Of a stretch of 64,000 nt of DNA, positions 34,061 to 42,758 are shown piece after piece (position 1 is the stretch's first letter; the number at the start of each line of letters is the position of its first letter). The DNA lies in NCBI RefSeq assembly GCF_029167645.1, contig NZ_CP119147.1:4668501-4732500 (forward strand), read 5' to 3'. The translations under genes and the position numbers were made by a program. Under the pieces are notes generated by a model. That model was given only the letters and a program-made list of their open reading frames with translations. It made no database searches and had not been told where the DNA came from. The stretch is from Streptomyces sp. AM 2-1-1 (GTDB lineage Bacteria > Actinomycetota > Actinomycetes > Streptomycetales > Streptomycetaceae).

Positions 34061-34095
34061 AAAAAGGCCCGGCCTGCTTCCACAGGCCGGGCCTT
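34061..34095 (-). terminator. Rho-independent terminator of tRNA-His
   Basis: AAGGCCCGGCCTG and its complement CAGGCCGGGCCTT form a 13-bp stem. On the minus strand the stem is followed by a T-run (TTTTT), so it ends the tRNA-His transcript. Confidence 0.88.
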
Positions 34096-34102
34096 GATCA
34101 TT

Positions 34103-34179
34103 TGGGGTGAGTAACGGGACTCGAACCCGCGACATCCTGGACCACAACCAGGTGCTCTACCGTCTGAGCTATACCCACC
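34103..34179 (-). tRNA. tRNA-His (anticodon GTG), CCA encoded
   Basis: Minus strand from 34179: the extra 5' G at 34179 typical of tRNA-His, acceptor GTGGGTA (34178-34172) pairing with TACTCAC (34113-34107), anticodon loop TTGTGGT with GTG, T-arm GGGTTCGAGTCCC, discriminator C, and CCA encoded at 34105-34103. Confidence 0.96.
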
Positions 34180-34311
34180 ATGTCCGCCCGGGCGTTTCCG
34201 ACCGGCCGAGAAAAAGTGTACAGGGTTTTCGAGGGTGCTCGCGCCACCTTTCCGCGGGCCCCACCACGGGCCCTGCCGGGCCCGTGATCAGGGGGTTCCG
34301 CCGGGGCGGGG

Positions 34312-34917
34312 CTACTGCTGGGCGCGCACCACGTGGCGTGCGGCGATCTCCTTGGCGTGCTCCGAGTCCGGGCCGGGCTGCGGCACGAAGACGGCCTCGC
34401 GGTAGTAACGCAACTCCGCGATGGATTCACGGATGTCGGCCAGCGCGCGGTGGTTGCCGTTCTTGTCCGGGCTGTTGTAATACGCCTTCGGGTACCAGCG
34501 CCGGGCCAGCTCCTTGACCGAGGAGACGTCGACGATGCGGTAGTGGAGGTATCCCTCCAGCGCCTGCATGTCGCGCGCCAGGAAGCCCCGGTCGGTGCCG
34601 ACGGAGTTCCCGCAGAGCGGTGCCTTGCCCGGCTCCTTGACGTGCTCGCGCACGTAGGCGAGCACCTGGGCCTCGGCGTCGGCGAGGGTGGTGCCCCCGG
34701 CCAGCTCGTCGAGGAGGCCCGAGGTGGTGTGCATCCGCCGCACCACCTCGGGCATCGTCTCCAGGGCCGCGTCCGGCGGGCGGATCACGATGTCCACCCC
34801 TTCGCCGAGCACGTTCAACTCCGAGTCGGTGACCAGCGCGGCCACCTCGACGAGTGCGTCGTCCGTCAACGAGAGGCCGGTCATCTCGCAGTCGATCCAT
34901 ACCATGCGGTCGTTCAT
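34312..34917 (-). CDS. orn: Oligoribonuclease, DEDDh exonuclease
   Basis: 201 aa from ATG 34917. The DEDDh motifs are [11 protein letters not shown] (D, E), [13 protein letters not shown] (D) and [12 protein letters not shown] (H, D), as in Orn enzymes that degrade 2-5 nt RNAs and pGpG. In Streptomyces this gene (ornA) lies directly downstream of adpA, as seen here with 10 bp between them. It influences aerial mycelium formation, probably through nanoRNA and c-di-GMP breakdown. Co-transcription with adpA is likely. Confidence 0.96.
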   Translation of the reverse strand: MNDRMVWIDCEMTGLSLTDDALVEVAALVTDSELNVLGEGVDIVIRPPDAALETMPEVVRRMHTTSGLLDELAGGTTLADAEAQVLAYVREHVKEPGKAPLCGNSVGTDRGFLARDMQALEGYLHYRIVDVSSVKELARRWYPKAYYNSPDKNGNHRALADIRESIAELRYYREAVFVPQPGPDSEHAKEIAARHVVRAQQ

Positions 34918-34927
34918 GGCCCCCACC

Positions 34928-36157
34928 CTACGGGGCGCTCCGCTGTCCGGGCAGGGCCGGGCGTCCCCCGGTGTAGCCGTCCGGCGCCCGGTCCGGCCGG
35001 TCCCCGAGGACCGCCGGCCCCGGGGAGGCGGCGAACGCGGCCAGCCCCGCGGGGCTCCCCGGACCGCCCGGCAGCCTCCGTGCCGCCGACGAGACCTGCG
35101 CGGGCACCACCGGTTCGACCGCACCGGCCTCCGGGCCCCCGCCCGGACGACGGGCCCGGTAGGCGCCCCGGTACGCGGCGGGGGAGGAGCCGAGCTGGCG
35201 GCGGAAGTGACCGCGCAGCGCGACCGGCGACCGGAAGCCGCAGCGCCCGGCGACCTCGTCGACCGAGTAGTCCGAGGTCTCCAGCAGCCGCTGCGCCTGG
35301 AGCACCCGCTGGGTGATCAGCCACTGGAGCGGCGCGCTGCCGGTGAGGGACCGGAAGCGCCGGTCGAACGTACGGCGGCTCATGTAGGCGCGGGCCGCGA
35401 GCGTCTCCACGTCGAACTGCTCGTGCAGGTGCTCCAAGGCCCAGGCCACGACCTCGGCGAGCGGGTCGGAGCCGATCTCTTCGGGTAAAGACCTGTCGAG
35501 GTAGCGCTCCTGACCGCCGCTGCGGCGCGGCGGCACCACGAGTCGGCGGGCCAGTGCGCCGGCCGCCTCCGTGCCGTGGTCGGTACGCACGATGTGCAGG
35601 CAGAGGTCGATCCCGGCGGCCGTGCCCGCCGAGGTGAGGACGTCGCCGTCGTCGACGAAGAGCTCGCGCGGATCGACGTGCACCGACGGATAGCGCTTGG
35701 CGAGCGTCGGCGCGTACATCCAGTGCGTGGTCGCCGGGCGGCCGTCCAGCAGCCCGGCGGCGGCGAGCACGAAGGCTCCGGTGCAGAGACCGACGATGCG
35801 GGCGCCCTCCTCGTGGGCGCGGCGCAGCGCGTCGAGCGCCTCGACCGGTGGCGGAGAGGTGATCGAACGCCAGGCGGGCACCACCACGGTGCCTGCCCTG
35901 CTGATCGCCTCCAGGCCGTACGGCGCGGTGAGTTCGAGCCCGCCGGTGGTGCGCAGCGGCCCCTCCTCCCCGCCGCAGACCAGCAGGCGGTAGCGCGGAA
36001 CGCCCGCGTCCTGCCGGTCGATGCCGAAGACGGAGAGTGGGATGGAACTCTCGAAGATCGGGCCACCGCTGAACAGCAGTACGGCTACGACCTCCCGGCG
36101 TCGCCGCCCGGTCAGCTTCCGTGCGGCCTCCGTTGCGGATGCGGAGTCCTGGCTCAT
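34928..36157 (-). CDS. adpA: AdpA, AraC/XylS-family central developmental regulator
   Basis: 409 aa. The N-terminal ThiJ/PfpI/DJ-1-like domain (about 20-190) has [38 protein letters not shown] and [18 protein letters not shown], and the C-terminal AraC domain has [20 protein letters not shown] and [20 protein letters not shown]. This is the AdpA architecture (about 400 aa). Codon 224 is TTA (35486-35488), the Leu in DRSLPEE. TTA is translated only when bldA tRNA is present, and this position is the known conserved TTA of adpA, linking it to development and antibiotic control. The C-terminus after about residue 325 is low-complexity. It starts at ATG 36157 and has a long upstream region. Confidence 0.97.
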   Translation of the reverse strand: MSQDSASATEAARKLTGRRRREVVAVLLFSGGPIFESSIPLSVFGIDRQDAGVPRYRLLVCGGEEGPLRTTGGLELTAPYGLEAISRAGTVVVPAWRSITSPPPVEALDALRRAHEEGARIVGLCTGAFVLAAAGLLDGRPATTHWMYAPTLAKRYPSVHVDPRELFVDDGDVLTSAGTAAGIDLCLHIVRTDHGTEAAGALARRLVVPPRRSGGQERYLDRSLPEEIGSDPLAEVVAWALEHLHEQFDVETLAARAYMSRRTFDRRFRSLTGSAPLQWLITQRVLQAQRLLETSDYSVDEVAGRCGFRSPVALRGHFRRQLGSSPAAYRGAYRARRPGGGPEAGAVEPVVPAQVSSAARRLPGGPGSPAGLAAFAASPGPAVLGDRPDRAPDGYTGGRPALPGQRSAP

Positions 36158-37300
36158 GACGCTAAGCCCCCCTCGGTGTTCGCGTCTCCCTGGTCCTTAC
36201 GGGCCTGTCGCTCCTGCACGTGTCCCCCCGGTGCCGCACGTGTCCCAGTGCTCGGTTCCAAGATCGAAACCTACTGCGTCCCGCGGCGCCGAAACGACGC
36301 GTTCCCTCACCGGCTCAATGTCGACAAGGCAACGTGGCGTGAAGCGTTCGATCACGAAGCGTTCCACTCCCGGGCGGCACTGTGAAGTGCGCGTCGCGAT
36401 CATGGCCCGTCCGCGTCGGGTGAAAGCGTACCGCGCGGTCCGTTCCTGCCAGGTGACAAGTGCGAATGAGGGCCGCATCGCCAAGGTTTCGGCGCAGATG
36501 TGAAGTTGGCTGGAATTCGACGGTCGCGCGTGCCGGATTCAGTCATGCTCCGGCGCGCTCCCCGCGCGCACGGAGCTCTCGACCCGCGCTCCTTCGTACG
36601 GGCGCGGCCAGGTCGGCCGGGCCGCCTCCTCCTCCTCCGCCGTTCCCCTGCCGGGCGTCGGCACGGGCGCACCGAAGGCGGCGGCGAGCCCCGGCGGAAC
36701 CACGGATCCACCGGCGCACGCAAGGAACCGGCGCGCGCCCGATGCGCCTGCCCGTGCGCCTCCCCGCGCTCGCCACCCGGCGGCTGCCCCGAGCCGGAGC
36801 CGGCGCGGCGACGGGTGGCGGTGGGGCGCGCGCTCCGGGCGCGCACCCCGGCACGGCGGTTCCGTCGCCGGCGGCGGCCCGATGGCCAACAGGGGCCGGT
36901 GCAGGGACCGCTACGCGCCATGCGCGGTGTGGAGGGGGCTGTGCGCGGTGCACACCGGCTCGCCCGAAAACGGGGCGAGGGCCCTTCTGTCACCCGCGCG
37001 CGCTCGGTGTAGAGGCCAACCGGCATTGCCAACCGCTCCGGCCTCGTGCATGCTCCCCCACAGCGTGTCACGCGCTTTGCGGCGGTCTGGGCAGTGGAGG
37101 AGTGGCGCCGTACCCTTGGGGGTAAAGGCTTGGAAAGATGATTCCCGGACAAGAGCCCTGGACGCGAGCCGGACCGAGGTCCCGGACGACCGTCTTGGTT
37201 CGGACCGTTCCTGGTCTACAGTCCGCACAGCAGCCGCGCCCGGCTGAGCACGTTCCCCTAGCCGTTTCCTCTCACGAGGACTCTCTTCGCCGAGACACCG
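36158..37300. promoter_or_regulatory. 1.1-kb non-coding region between adpA and universal stress protein gene
   Basis: No convincing gene; the open frames present are low-complexity and have no ribosome sites. Streptomyces adpA genes are known for long upstream regions with multiple AdpA and BldD sites, which I cannot position here. The right end contains the universal stress protein promoter. A region near 36260-36480 is lower in GC (for example GAATTCGACGG at about 36513). Confidence 0.55.
37195..37222 (+). promoter_or_regulatory. Predicted promoter of universal stress protein gene
   Basis: TTGGTT, 16 bases, TACAGT. It would start transcription about 70 bases before the ATG at 37301. Confidence 0.55.
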
Positions 37301-37822
37301 ATGGCCGGTCACGAATCCCCTGAACCCGCAGACCGCAAGCAGGTAGCCGACCCCGGGTCGGACCCTCTGACGGTCGAAGAAACGCGTCATTCCTGCGACC
37401 CGGCCTTCCGGCACGGTGTCGTGGTCGGTTTCGACGGCTCCACGTCCAGTGAGCGCGCCCTCGCCTACGCGATCGGCATGGCCTGCAGATCCGGCTCCGG
37501 ACTGATCATCGTGCACGTCGCCAACCGGCTCCCGACGACCGTCTGGGCAGGCTGCGAACCGCCCGTCTTCGTCGACGTGCCCGATCACCGCACCGAGGTG
37601 CTCGGTCTCGAACTGGCCTGCGCGGAGTACCTCTCCGAGGTGCCCTGGGTGCTGGTCGAGCGCGGCGGCGACATCTGTCACGAACTGGAAGAGGTCGGCC
37701 GCGAGTACGCCGCCGACGCCATCGTCGTCGGATCGACGCACGGTCTGGTGGGCCGGATCTTCGGCTCCGTGGCCGGCCGTCTCGCCCGCCGCGCGCAGCG
37801 CCCCGTCATCGTCATCCCCTGA
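37301..37822 (+). CDS. Universal stress protein (UspA family)
   Basis: 173 aa with one USP domain: GVVVGFDGSTSSERALAYAI, then LIIVHVANRLP and the C-terminal nucleotide-binding-type IVVGSTHGLVGRIFGSVAGR followed by RAQRPVIVIP. The G-x2-G-x9-G-S/T pattern appears as G-S-T-H-G...G-S-V. The N-terminal 40 residues are a polar extension. It has no neighbour on the same strand and its role is stress-related by family only. Confidence 0.88.
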   Translation: MAGHESPEPADRKQVADPGSDPLTVEETRHSCDPAFRHGVVVGFDGSTSSERALAYAIGMACRSGSGLIIVHVANRLPTTVWAGCEPPVFVDVPDHRTEVLGLELACAEYLSEVPWVLVERGGDICHELEEVGREYAADAIVVGSTHGLVGRIFGSVAGRLARRAQRPVIVIP

Positions 37823-37827
37823 CCCCC

Positions 37828-37907
37828 GCCGACGCGAGCCTCCGCCGACGCGAGCTTCTGCCGATGTGAGTTCCTGTCGACACGAGCCTCCGCCGACGCG
37901 AGCCTCC
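37828..37907. repeat. 16-bp tandem repeat, five units
   Basis: GCCGACGCGAGCCTCC and variants begin at 37828, 37844, 37860, 37876 and 37892. Units 1 and 5 are identical; units 2-4 differ by 2-6 bases (GCTTCT, ATGTGAGTTCCT, TCGACACG). It lies just after the stress gene, before the glmS terminator. Confidence 0.85.
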
Positions 37908-38069
37908 GCCCACCCGGGCCCCGGCCTCCGAGCGCGCCTCGCCCTCTCCCGCTTCCACGCCCGGCGCGTCCGGGGGCGGCCCGGTGACGAGCCGTCAACT
38001 CCGCGCACGCGCAGCGGTACTCCGTACGCGGGTCGTTCGGTGCGCGGGACGGACCCGGTCACGGAAGGC

Positions 38070-38112
38070 GGAAGCGGCCGCAGGCCACCGAGGGTGGTGT
38101 GCGGCCGCTTCC
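38070..38112. terminator. Bidirectional hairpin terminator after glmS
   Basis: GGAAGCGGCCGCA pairs with TGCGGCCGCTTCC, with extra internal pairing GGCCACC/GGTGGT. Located between the convergent stress-protein and glmS genes. Confidence 0.75.
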
Positions 38113-38146
38113 CGTTACCCCGTCCCCCGTCCGGCCGGGGCGGTGG

Positions 38147-39976
38147 TCACTCGACGGTGACGGACTTCGCCAGGTTGCGCGGCTTGTCGATGTCCCGGCC
38201 CATGGCCAGGGCCGTGTGGTACGCGAAGAGCTGGAGCGGGATGCCCAGGAGGATCGGGTCCAGCTCGTTCTCGTTCTTCGGGACGACGATGGTGTGGTCG
38301 GCCTTCTCCTGCACCTGGTGCGCGACGGCGAGGATCCGGCCGCTGCGCGCCTTGATCTCCTCCATCGCGGCCCGGTTCTTCTCCAGCAGCTCGTCGTCGG
38401 GCACGATCGCCACGGTCGGCATCGCGGGCTCGATCAGGGCCAGCGGGCCGTGCTTCAACTCGGAGGCCGGGTAGGCCTCGGCGTGGATGTACGAGACCTC
38501 CTTGAGCTTCAGCGAGGCCTCGCGGGCCACCGGGTAGCCGCGCACCCGCCCGATGAACATCATCGACTTGGCGTCCGCGTACTCGGCGGCCAGCCGCTTG
38601 ATCTCGTCCTCGCCGGCGAGGATCTCGCTGATCTGCTCCGGCAGCCGGCGCAGACCCGCGATGATCCGCTTGCCGTCGGCGACCGAGAGGTCGCGGATGC
38701 GCCCCAGGTGCAGGGCGAGCAGCGCGAAGGAGACCACGGTGTTGGTGAAGCACTTGGTGGAGACGACGCAGACCTCGGGGCCCGCGTGGACGTACGTACC
38801 GCCGTCGGCCTCCCGGGCGATGGCGGAGCCCACGACGTTGACGATGCCCAGCACCCGGGCGCCCTTGCGCTTCAGCTCCTGCACGGCGGCCAGCACGTCG
38901 TAGGTCTCGCCGGACTGGGAGACGGCGACGTAGAGGGTGTCGGGGTCGACGACCGGGTTGCGGTAGCGGAACTCGGAGGCGGGCTCGGCGTCCGCGGGGA
39001 TGCGGGCCAGCTCCTCGATGAGCTGGGCGCCGATCTGACCGGCGTGGTACGAGGTGCCGCAGCCGAGGATCTTGATCCGGCGCACCCCGCGCGCCTCCCG
39101 GGCGTCCAGGTTGAGGCCGCCCAGGTGCACGGTGGAGAACCGGTCGTCGATCCGGCCGCGCAGCACGCGGTCCACCGCCTCGGCCTGCTCCGAGATCTCC
39201 TTGTGCATGTACGTGTCGTGGCCGCCCATGTCGTACGACTCGGCCTCCCACTCCACGGTGGTGGGCGTGGCCGTCGTGGTCGAGCCCTCCGTGGTGTACG
39301 TCCGGAAGTCGTCGGCCTTGAGGGTGGCCATCTCGCCGTCGTCGAGGGTCACGACCTGGCGGGTGTGGGCGACGAGCGCGGCGACGTCCGAGGCGACGAA
39401 CATCTCCTTCTCGCCGATACCGAGGACGACCGGGGAGCCGTTGCGGGCGACCACGATGCGGTCGTTGAAGTCCGCGTGCATCACCGCGATGCCGTAGGTG
39501 CCCTCGACCGAGCGCAGTGCCTCGCGGACCTTCTCCTCCAGGGTCTCGGCCTGGGCGCGGGCGACCAGGTGGACCAGCACCTCGGTGTCGGTCTCGGAGA
39601 GGAAGACGACGCCGTCGGCGACGAGCTTCGCGCGGAGTTCGGAGGCGTTGTCGATGATCCCGTTGTGGACGACGGCGACCTTGTTCTCCGCGTCCATGTG
39701 CGGGTGGGCGTTCTCGTCGCTCGGGGCGCCGTGGGTGGCCCAGCGGGTGTGCGCGATGCCGGTCGTGCCGGCGAAGCGCTTGGGGATGCGGGCCTCCAGC
39801 TCGCGGACCCGGCCCTTCGCCTTGACCATCTTCAGCGTGCCCGGCTTGCCCGCCGCGGCCTTGCCCGTCACGACGATGCCCGCCGAGTCGTACCCCCGGT
39901 ACTCCAGCCGCTGCAGGCCTTCCAGCAGCAGTGGAGCGACGTCACGCCTGCCGATGTATCCGACGATCCCGCACAT
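38147..39976 (-). CDS. glmS: Glutamine-fructose-6-phosphate aminotransferase
   Basis: 609 aa. It starts MCGIVGYIGRRDVAP at ATG 39976, so the catalytic Cys becomes residue 1 after Met removal. The frame is open further upstream, but the AGGAGGGG site and Cys2 fix the start. The glutaminase domain has RWATHGAPSDENAHPH and the Ntn motifs; two SIS domains follow (GCGTSYHAG, SQSGETYDVLAAVQELKRKG). It makes glucosamine-6-phosphate, the precursor of peptidoglycan amino sugars. Streptomyces usually carry more than one glmS-like gene; which paralogue this is cannot be told without comparison. No ribozyme-type leader is seen. Confidence 0.95.
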   Translation of the reverse strand: MCGIVGYIGRRDVAPLLLEGLQRLEYRGYDSAGIVVTGKAAAGKPGTLKMVKAKGRVRELEARIPKRFAGTTGIAHTRWATHGAPSDENAHPHMDAENKVAVVHNGIIDNASELRAKLVADGVVFLSETDTEVLVHLVARAQAETLEEKVREALRSVEGTYGIAVMHADFNDRIVVARNGSPVVLGIGEKEMFVASDVAALVAHTRQVVTLDDGEMATLKADDFRTYTTEGSTTTATPTTVEWEAESYDMGGHDTYMHKEISEQAEAVDRVLRGRIDDRFSTVHLGGLNLDAREARGVRRIKILGCGTSYHAGQIGAQLIEELARIPADAEPASEFRYRNPVVDPDTLYVAVSQSGETYDVLAAVQELKRKGARVLGIVNVVGSAIAREADGGTYVHAGPEVCVVSTKCFTNTVVSFALLALHLGRIRDLSVADGKRIIAGLRRLPEQISEILAGEDEIKRLAAEYADAKSMMFIGRVRGYPVAREASLKLKEVSYIHAEAYPASELKHGPLALIEPAMPTVAIVPDDELLEKNRAAMEEIKARSGRILAVAHQVQEKADHTIVVPKNENELDPILLGIPLQLFAYHTALAMGRDIDKPRNLAKSVTVE

Positions 39977-40065
39977 GTCTTCTACCCCTCCTACGACGTA
40001 CAGATGTCCTGCGGTGCCCGGCTCCGGGCGTCCTTCGACGCCGCTCGACACCCCGCGGTGCGGCC

Positions 40066-40341
40066 TCAGCCGTAGACGATGCGGCGCAGCTGGCGGAGCG
40101 ACAGCTCCGGCGGCGCCACCGCGCGGTGCGGCAGCTCGGCCGCGATCCGCTCGAAGATCTCCGCGTTGACCAGGCCGCCGGACTGCAGTTCGCGGTGGCG
40201 GCGCCGGACGAAGTCCTCGGTCGTCTCGTCGAAGAACGCCAGCACGTCGAGAACCACCCGGGCAGCTTCGCCGCGCTGGAGCGAGGTGGAGCGTACGAGG
40301 TGGTCGATCAGGTCGTCATGGGACGCGCGGCGTTCGAGCAC
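40066..40341 (-). CDS. Small conserved protein, 91 aa, upstream of glmS
   Basis: Not recognised. A GTG at 40341 is the first plausible start because an in-frame TAA occurs ten codons upstream. The sequence DLIDHLVRSTSLQRGEAAR, VVLDVLAFFDETTEDFVRRR is helical and amphipathic, like an alpha-helical DNA-binding or oligomerising protein of HU-like type. The C-terminus PPELSLRQLRRIVYG is distinctive. It has no cysteine and is basic overall. A predicted promoter (TTGCAT, 18 bp, AGTATC) ends almost at the GTG, so translation may be leaderless; there is no ribosome site. Two palindromes occur just upstream. It reads into glmS on the same strand, 89 bp away. Confidence 0.75.
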   Translation of the reverse strand: MLERRASHDDLIDHLVRSTSLQRGEAARVVLDVLAFFDETTEDFVRRRHRELQSGGLVNAEIFERIAAELPHRAVAPPELSLRQLRRIVYG

Positions 40342-40782
40342 CCGTTGATACTGCGTGGGCGACCGCTCTTATGCAAGAAATCTGCCCGATATCGGGCAGT
40401 GCCTCCGCGAAACATATGTCGCGGAGCGGGAAGAGCCCTCGGCGCGCCGCCTTCTCGCGGCCGGGCGGACCGTGGCCGGAAGCGACCCCGCTCAACGGAG
40501 CATTACGCGCGGTAACCCCTCAAGGGTCCCGCCGGACCGGCGGTTGTGGGCCAACGGCGCCGGCCGTGATCCGCCACCGGGATCCGCGCCGGCGGCATCC
40601 CCGCCCCGTCCGTCCGGTCGGTTCCGGGGCCGGTGTCTGCGGTGTTCCGGCCACCGTGGCCGAAGTCCAGGGGGTGGAGACGGTGCCGGGCGGGGTCGCG
40701 GTGGGCGGGTACCGAGGCCGCGCCTTCGCCGCCGGGCGCCCCGCACGGGTGCCGGTCCGTGCCCCGCCTACGGGCGGCGCCC
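40342..40782. other. Non-coding region with two palindromes
   Basis: 441 bp, no supported gene. The left part holds the perfect 18-bp palindrome and the adjacent inverted repeat reported next. The right part is GC-rich without a visible element; frames over it are shadows. Confidence 0.5.
40382..40426. promoter_or_regulatory. Perfect 18-bp palindrome and adjacent 8-bp inverted repeat
   Basis: CTGCCCGATATCGGGCAG (40382-40399) is an exact palindrome. CTCCGCGA-AACATATG-TCGCGGAG (40403-40426) is an exact inverted repeat. They are 3 bp apart, just upstream of the predicted promoter of the 91-aa gene, and look like paired operator sites. Confidence 0.65.
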
Positions 40783-41436
40783 TCACGCCCCGAACTGGCC
40801 CCGGCAGGCGTCGAGTCCCTCGACCGTCACCTCCACCCTGCGGTGCTCCTCCCACCGCGCCTGGTCGAGCCGGAGCCGCTGGACGGTCGCGGGGGCCCCA
40901 CGCACGGGGGCGACCACCAGTCCGTCCGGAAGGTAGCCGAGACGGCGGGAGACTCCGAGGGAGGCGGGGTTGTCGGTCAGGGCGGCGGACACGGCGTAGG
41001 CGGCGCCCAACCCCGCGAAGGCCAGGTGCAGCACGGCGGCCCGCATCTCCGTGCCGAAGCCCTGTCCGTGGTGGGCGAGGCCGAGCCACGAGCCGGTTCC
41101 GGCCTCACGGGTCACCGCGAAGCCCTTGGCCATCAGGTCCTGCCGCCCGATCACCTCGCCGTCGTGCAGGACGGCGAGGCTCAGGCACCAGTCGTCCGTG
41201 GACCAGTGGGCGATCGTGGACAGCACGTGCTGGAACGTCGCCCGCGCCACCGCCTCCGGCTCGCCGTCGGTCCACGGCACGGTGAACGGCATCCGGTCCG
41301 GTGCGTGCACGCCGGCACCGGCCACGGACGCGAGCCGGTCCGTGAGCGCGGTGTCCGGGAGCCTGAGTTCCAGCCGGGGCGTGCGGAGACGGAGCCCGTA
41401 GAGGGGCCAGGGATGCGGTGCCACCGGTGCTGTCAT
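40783..41436 (-). CDS. GNAT-family N-acetyltransferase
   Basis: 217 aa, ATG 41436. It has the GNAT acetyl-CoA-binding signature around LGLAHHGQGFGTEMRAAVL, with the R/Q-x-x-G-x-G/A motif as QGFGTE. Other pieces are RTPRLELRLPDTALTDRLAS and DNPASLGVSRRLGYLPDG, in which Asn-Pro-Ala-Ser is typical of RimJ/ribosomal-protein-alanine acetyltransferase-like members. Substrate unknown. It is monocistronic. Confidence 0.9.
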   Translation of the reverse strand: MTAPVAPHPWPLYGLRLRTPRLELRLPDTALTDRLASVAGAGVHAPDRMPFTVPWTDGEPEAVARATFQHVLSTIAHWSTDDWCLSLAVLHDGEVIGRQDLMAKGFAVTREAGTGSWLGLAHHGQGFGTEMRAAVLHLAFAGLGAAYAVSAALTDNPASLGVSRRLGYLPDGLVVAPVRGAPATVQRLRLDQARWEEHRRVEVTVEGLDACRGQFGA

Positions 41437-41580
41437 GGAGAAACTGTGCCGCAGCGGCCGAAACCGTGTCGACCGGATAAGCGCGCCGGGCGGAGGCTCC
41501 GGGGGTGCGGATCCCGGGGCGGAACCGGCGGGACCCGGCAGGAGCCGGCCCGGAGCCGGCCCTCCCCGGCACGTGTCCGA

Positions 41581-42750
41581 TCAGGCCGCCGGAAGCCCCA
41601 GCTCCCGGGCGATCAGCATCCGCTGCACCTCGCTGGTGCCCTCGCCGATCTCCAGGATCTTGGAGTCCCGCCACATGCGGGCGACCGGGTACTCGTTCAT
41701 GAAGCCGTAGCCGCCGTGGATCTGGGTGGCGTCGCGGGCGTTGTCGACGGCGACCGTCGAGGAGTACAGCTTCGCGATGGCCGCCTCCTTCTTGAACGGC
41801 TCTCCGGCCACCAGCCGGGAGGCCGCGTCGCGCCAGCCGACGCGGGCCATGTGGGCGCGGGTCTCCATGTCCGCGATCTTGAACTGGATGGCCTGGTTGG
41901 CGCCGATCGGGCGGCCGAACGCGTGCCGCTCGGCGGCGTACTTCACCGACTCGTCCACACAGCCCTGGGCCAGCCCGGTCGCCAGCGCGGAGATCGCGAT
42001 CCGGCCCTCGTCGAGGATGCGGAGGAACTGGGCGTACCCCCGGCCCTCCTCGCCCAGCAGGTTCCCCGCCGGGACCCGGACGTCGGCGAAGGAGAGCTCC
42101 CGGGTGTCGGAGGCGTTCCAGCCGACCTTGGAGTACGGGGCGGCGACCGTGAAACCGGGGGTACCGGACGGGACGACGATCGCGGAGATCAGCGGGGCTC
42201 CGTTCTCCTTGCGGCCGGTGACGGCGGTCACGGTCACCCACTCGGTGATGTCCGTACCGGAGTTGGTGATGAAACACTTGGAGCCGTTGATCACCCACTC
42301 GCCGGCCGCCTCGTCCAGCACCGCCGTGGTGCGCGTCCCGCCCGCGTCCGAGCCGCCGTCCGGCTCGGTCAGCCCGAACGCGCCCAGTGCCTCACCCGAA
42401 CAGAGCCTCGGCAGCCACTGCCGCTTCTGCTCCTCGGTCCCGAAGCGGTACACCGGCATGGCGCCCAGCGAGACGCCCGCCTCCAGGGTGATCGCCACCG
42501 AGGAGTCGACCCGGGCCAGCTCCTCCAGGGCGATGCCGAGGGCGAGGTAGTCGCCGCCCATCCCGCCGTACTCCTCCGGGAACGGCAGCCCGAACAGGCC
42601 CATCCGCCCCATCTCCCGCACGATCTCGTACGGGAACTCATGGCGTTCGTAGTGGTCGCCGATCTTCGGGGCGACCACCTCGTGGGCGAACTCCTCGACG
42701 GTGCGGCGCAGTTCCTCGTGTTCGGCGGTGAGCCGGTGGTCCAGGGACAT
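41581..42750 (-). CDS. Acyl-CoA dehydrogenase of the leucine-catabolism operon
   Basis: 389 aa, ATG 42750, last gene of the operon. FAD-dependent acyl-CoA dehydrogenase with FGLTEPDGGSDAGGTRTTA and SDTRELSFADVRVP. The catalytic-base region reads EIGEGTSEVQR, that is Glu in the SCAD/MCAD-type EGT position. The helix-G position where isovaleryl-CoA dehydrogenases have their catalytic Glu reads LDEGRIAISALATG, which is the SCAD-like pattern. It therefore looks like a short or branched acyl-CoA dehydrogenase and not a classic isovaleryl-CoA dehydrogenase, although its operon position is that of the latter. Streptomyces AcdH-type enzymes are known to act on several branched acyl-CoAs. Confidence 0.92.
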   Translation of the reverse strand: MSLDHRLTAEHEELRRTVEEFAHEVVAPKIGDHYERHEFPYEIVREMGRMGLFGLPFPEEYGGMGGDYLALGIALEELARVDSSVAITLEAGVSLGAMPVYRFGTEEQKRQWLPRLCSGEALGAFGLTEPDGGSDAGGTRTTAVLDEAAGEWVINGSKCFITNSGTDITEWVTVTAVTGRKENGAPLISAIVVPSGTPGFTVAAPYSKVGWNASDTRELSFADVRVPAGNLLGEEGRGYAQFLRILDEGRIAISALATGLAQGCVDESVKYAAERHAFGRPIGANQAIQFKIADMETRAHMARVGWRDAASRLVAGEPFKKEAAIAKLYSSTVAVDNARDATQIHGGYGFMNEYPVARMWRDSKILEIGEGTSEVQRMLIARELGLPAA

Positions 42751-42758
42751 GGTGGGGG

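Noticed and set aside
36400..37152. Open frames in both directions across the adpA upstream region
   Set aside because: No ribosome site, no conserved motif and low-complexity content. Best treated as non-coding.
38147..40051. Longer GlmS start at 40051
   Set aside because: GlmS needs Cys as the second residue for its amidase activity. The ATG at 39976 gives MCGIVGY and has a strong ribosome site.
39977..40065. glmS ribozyme or riboswitch in the leader
   Set aside because: The spacer to the preceding gene is only 89 bp, with no conserved ribozyme core, and the element is not expected in actinobacteria.
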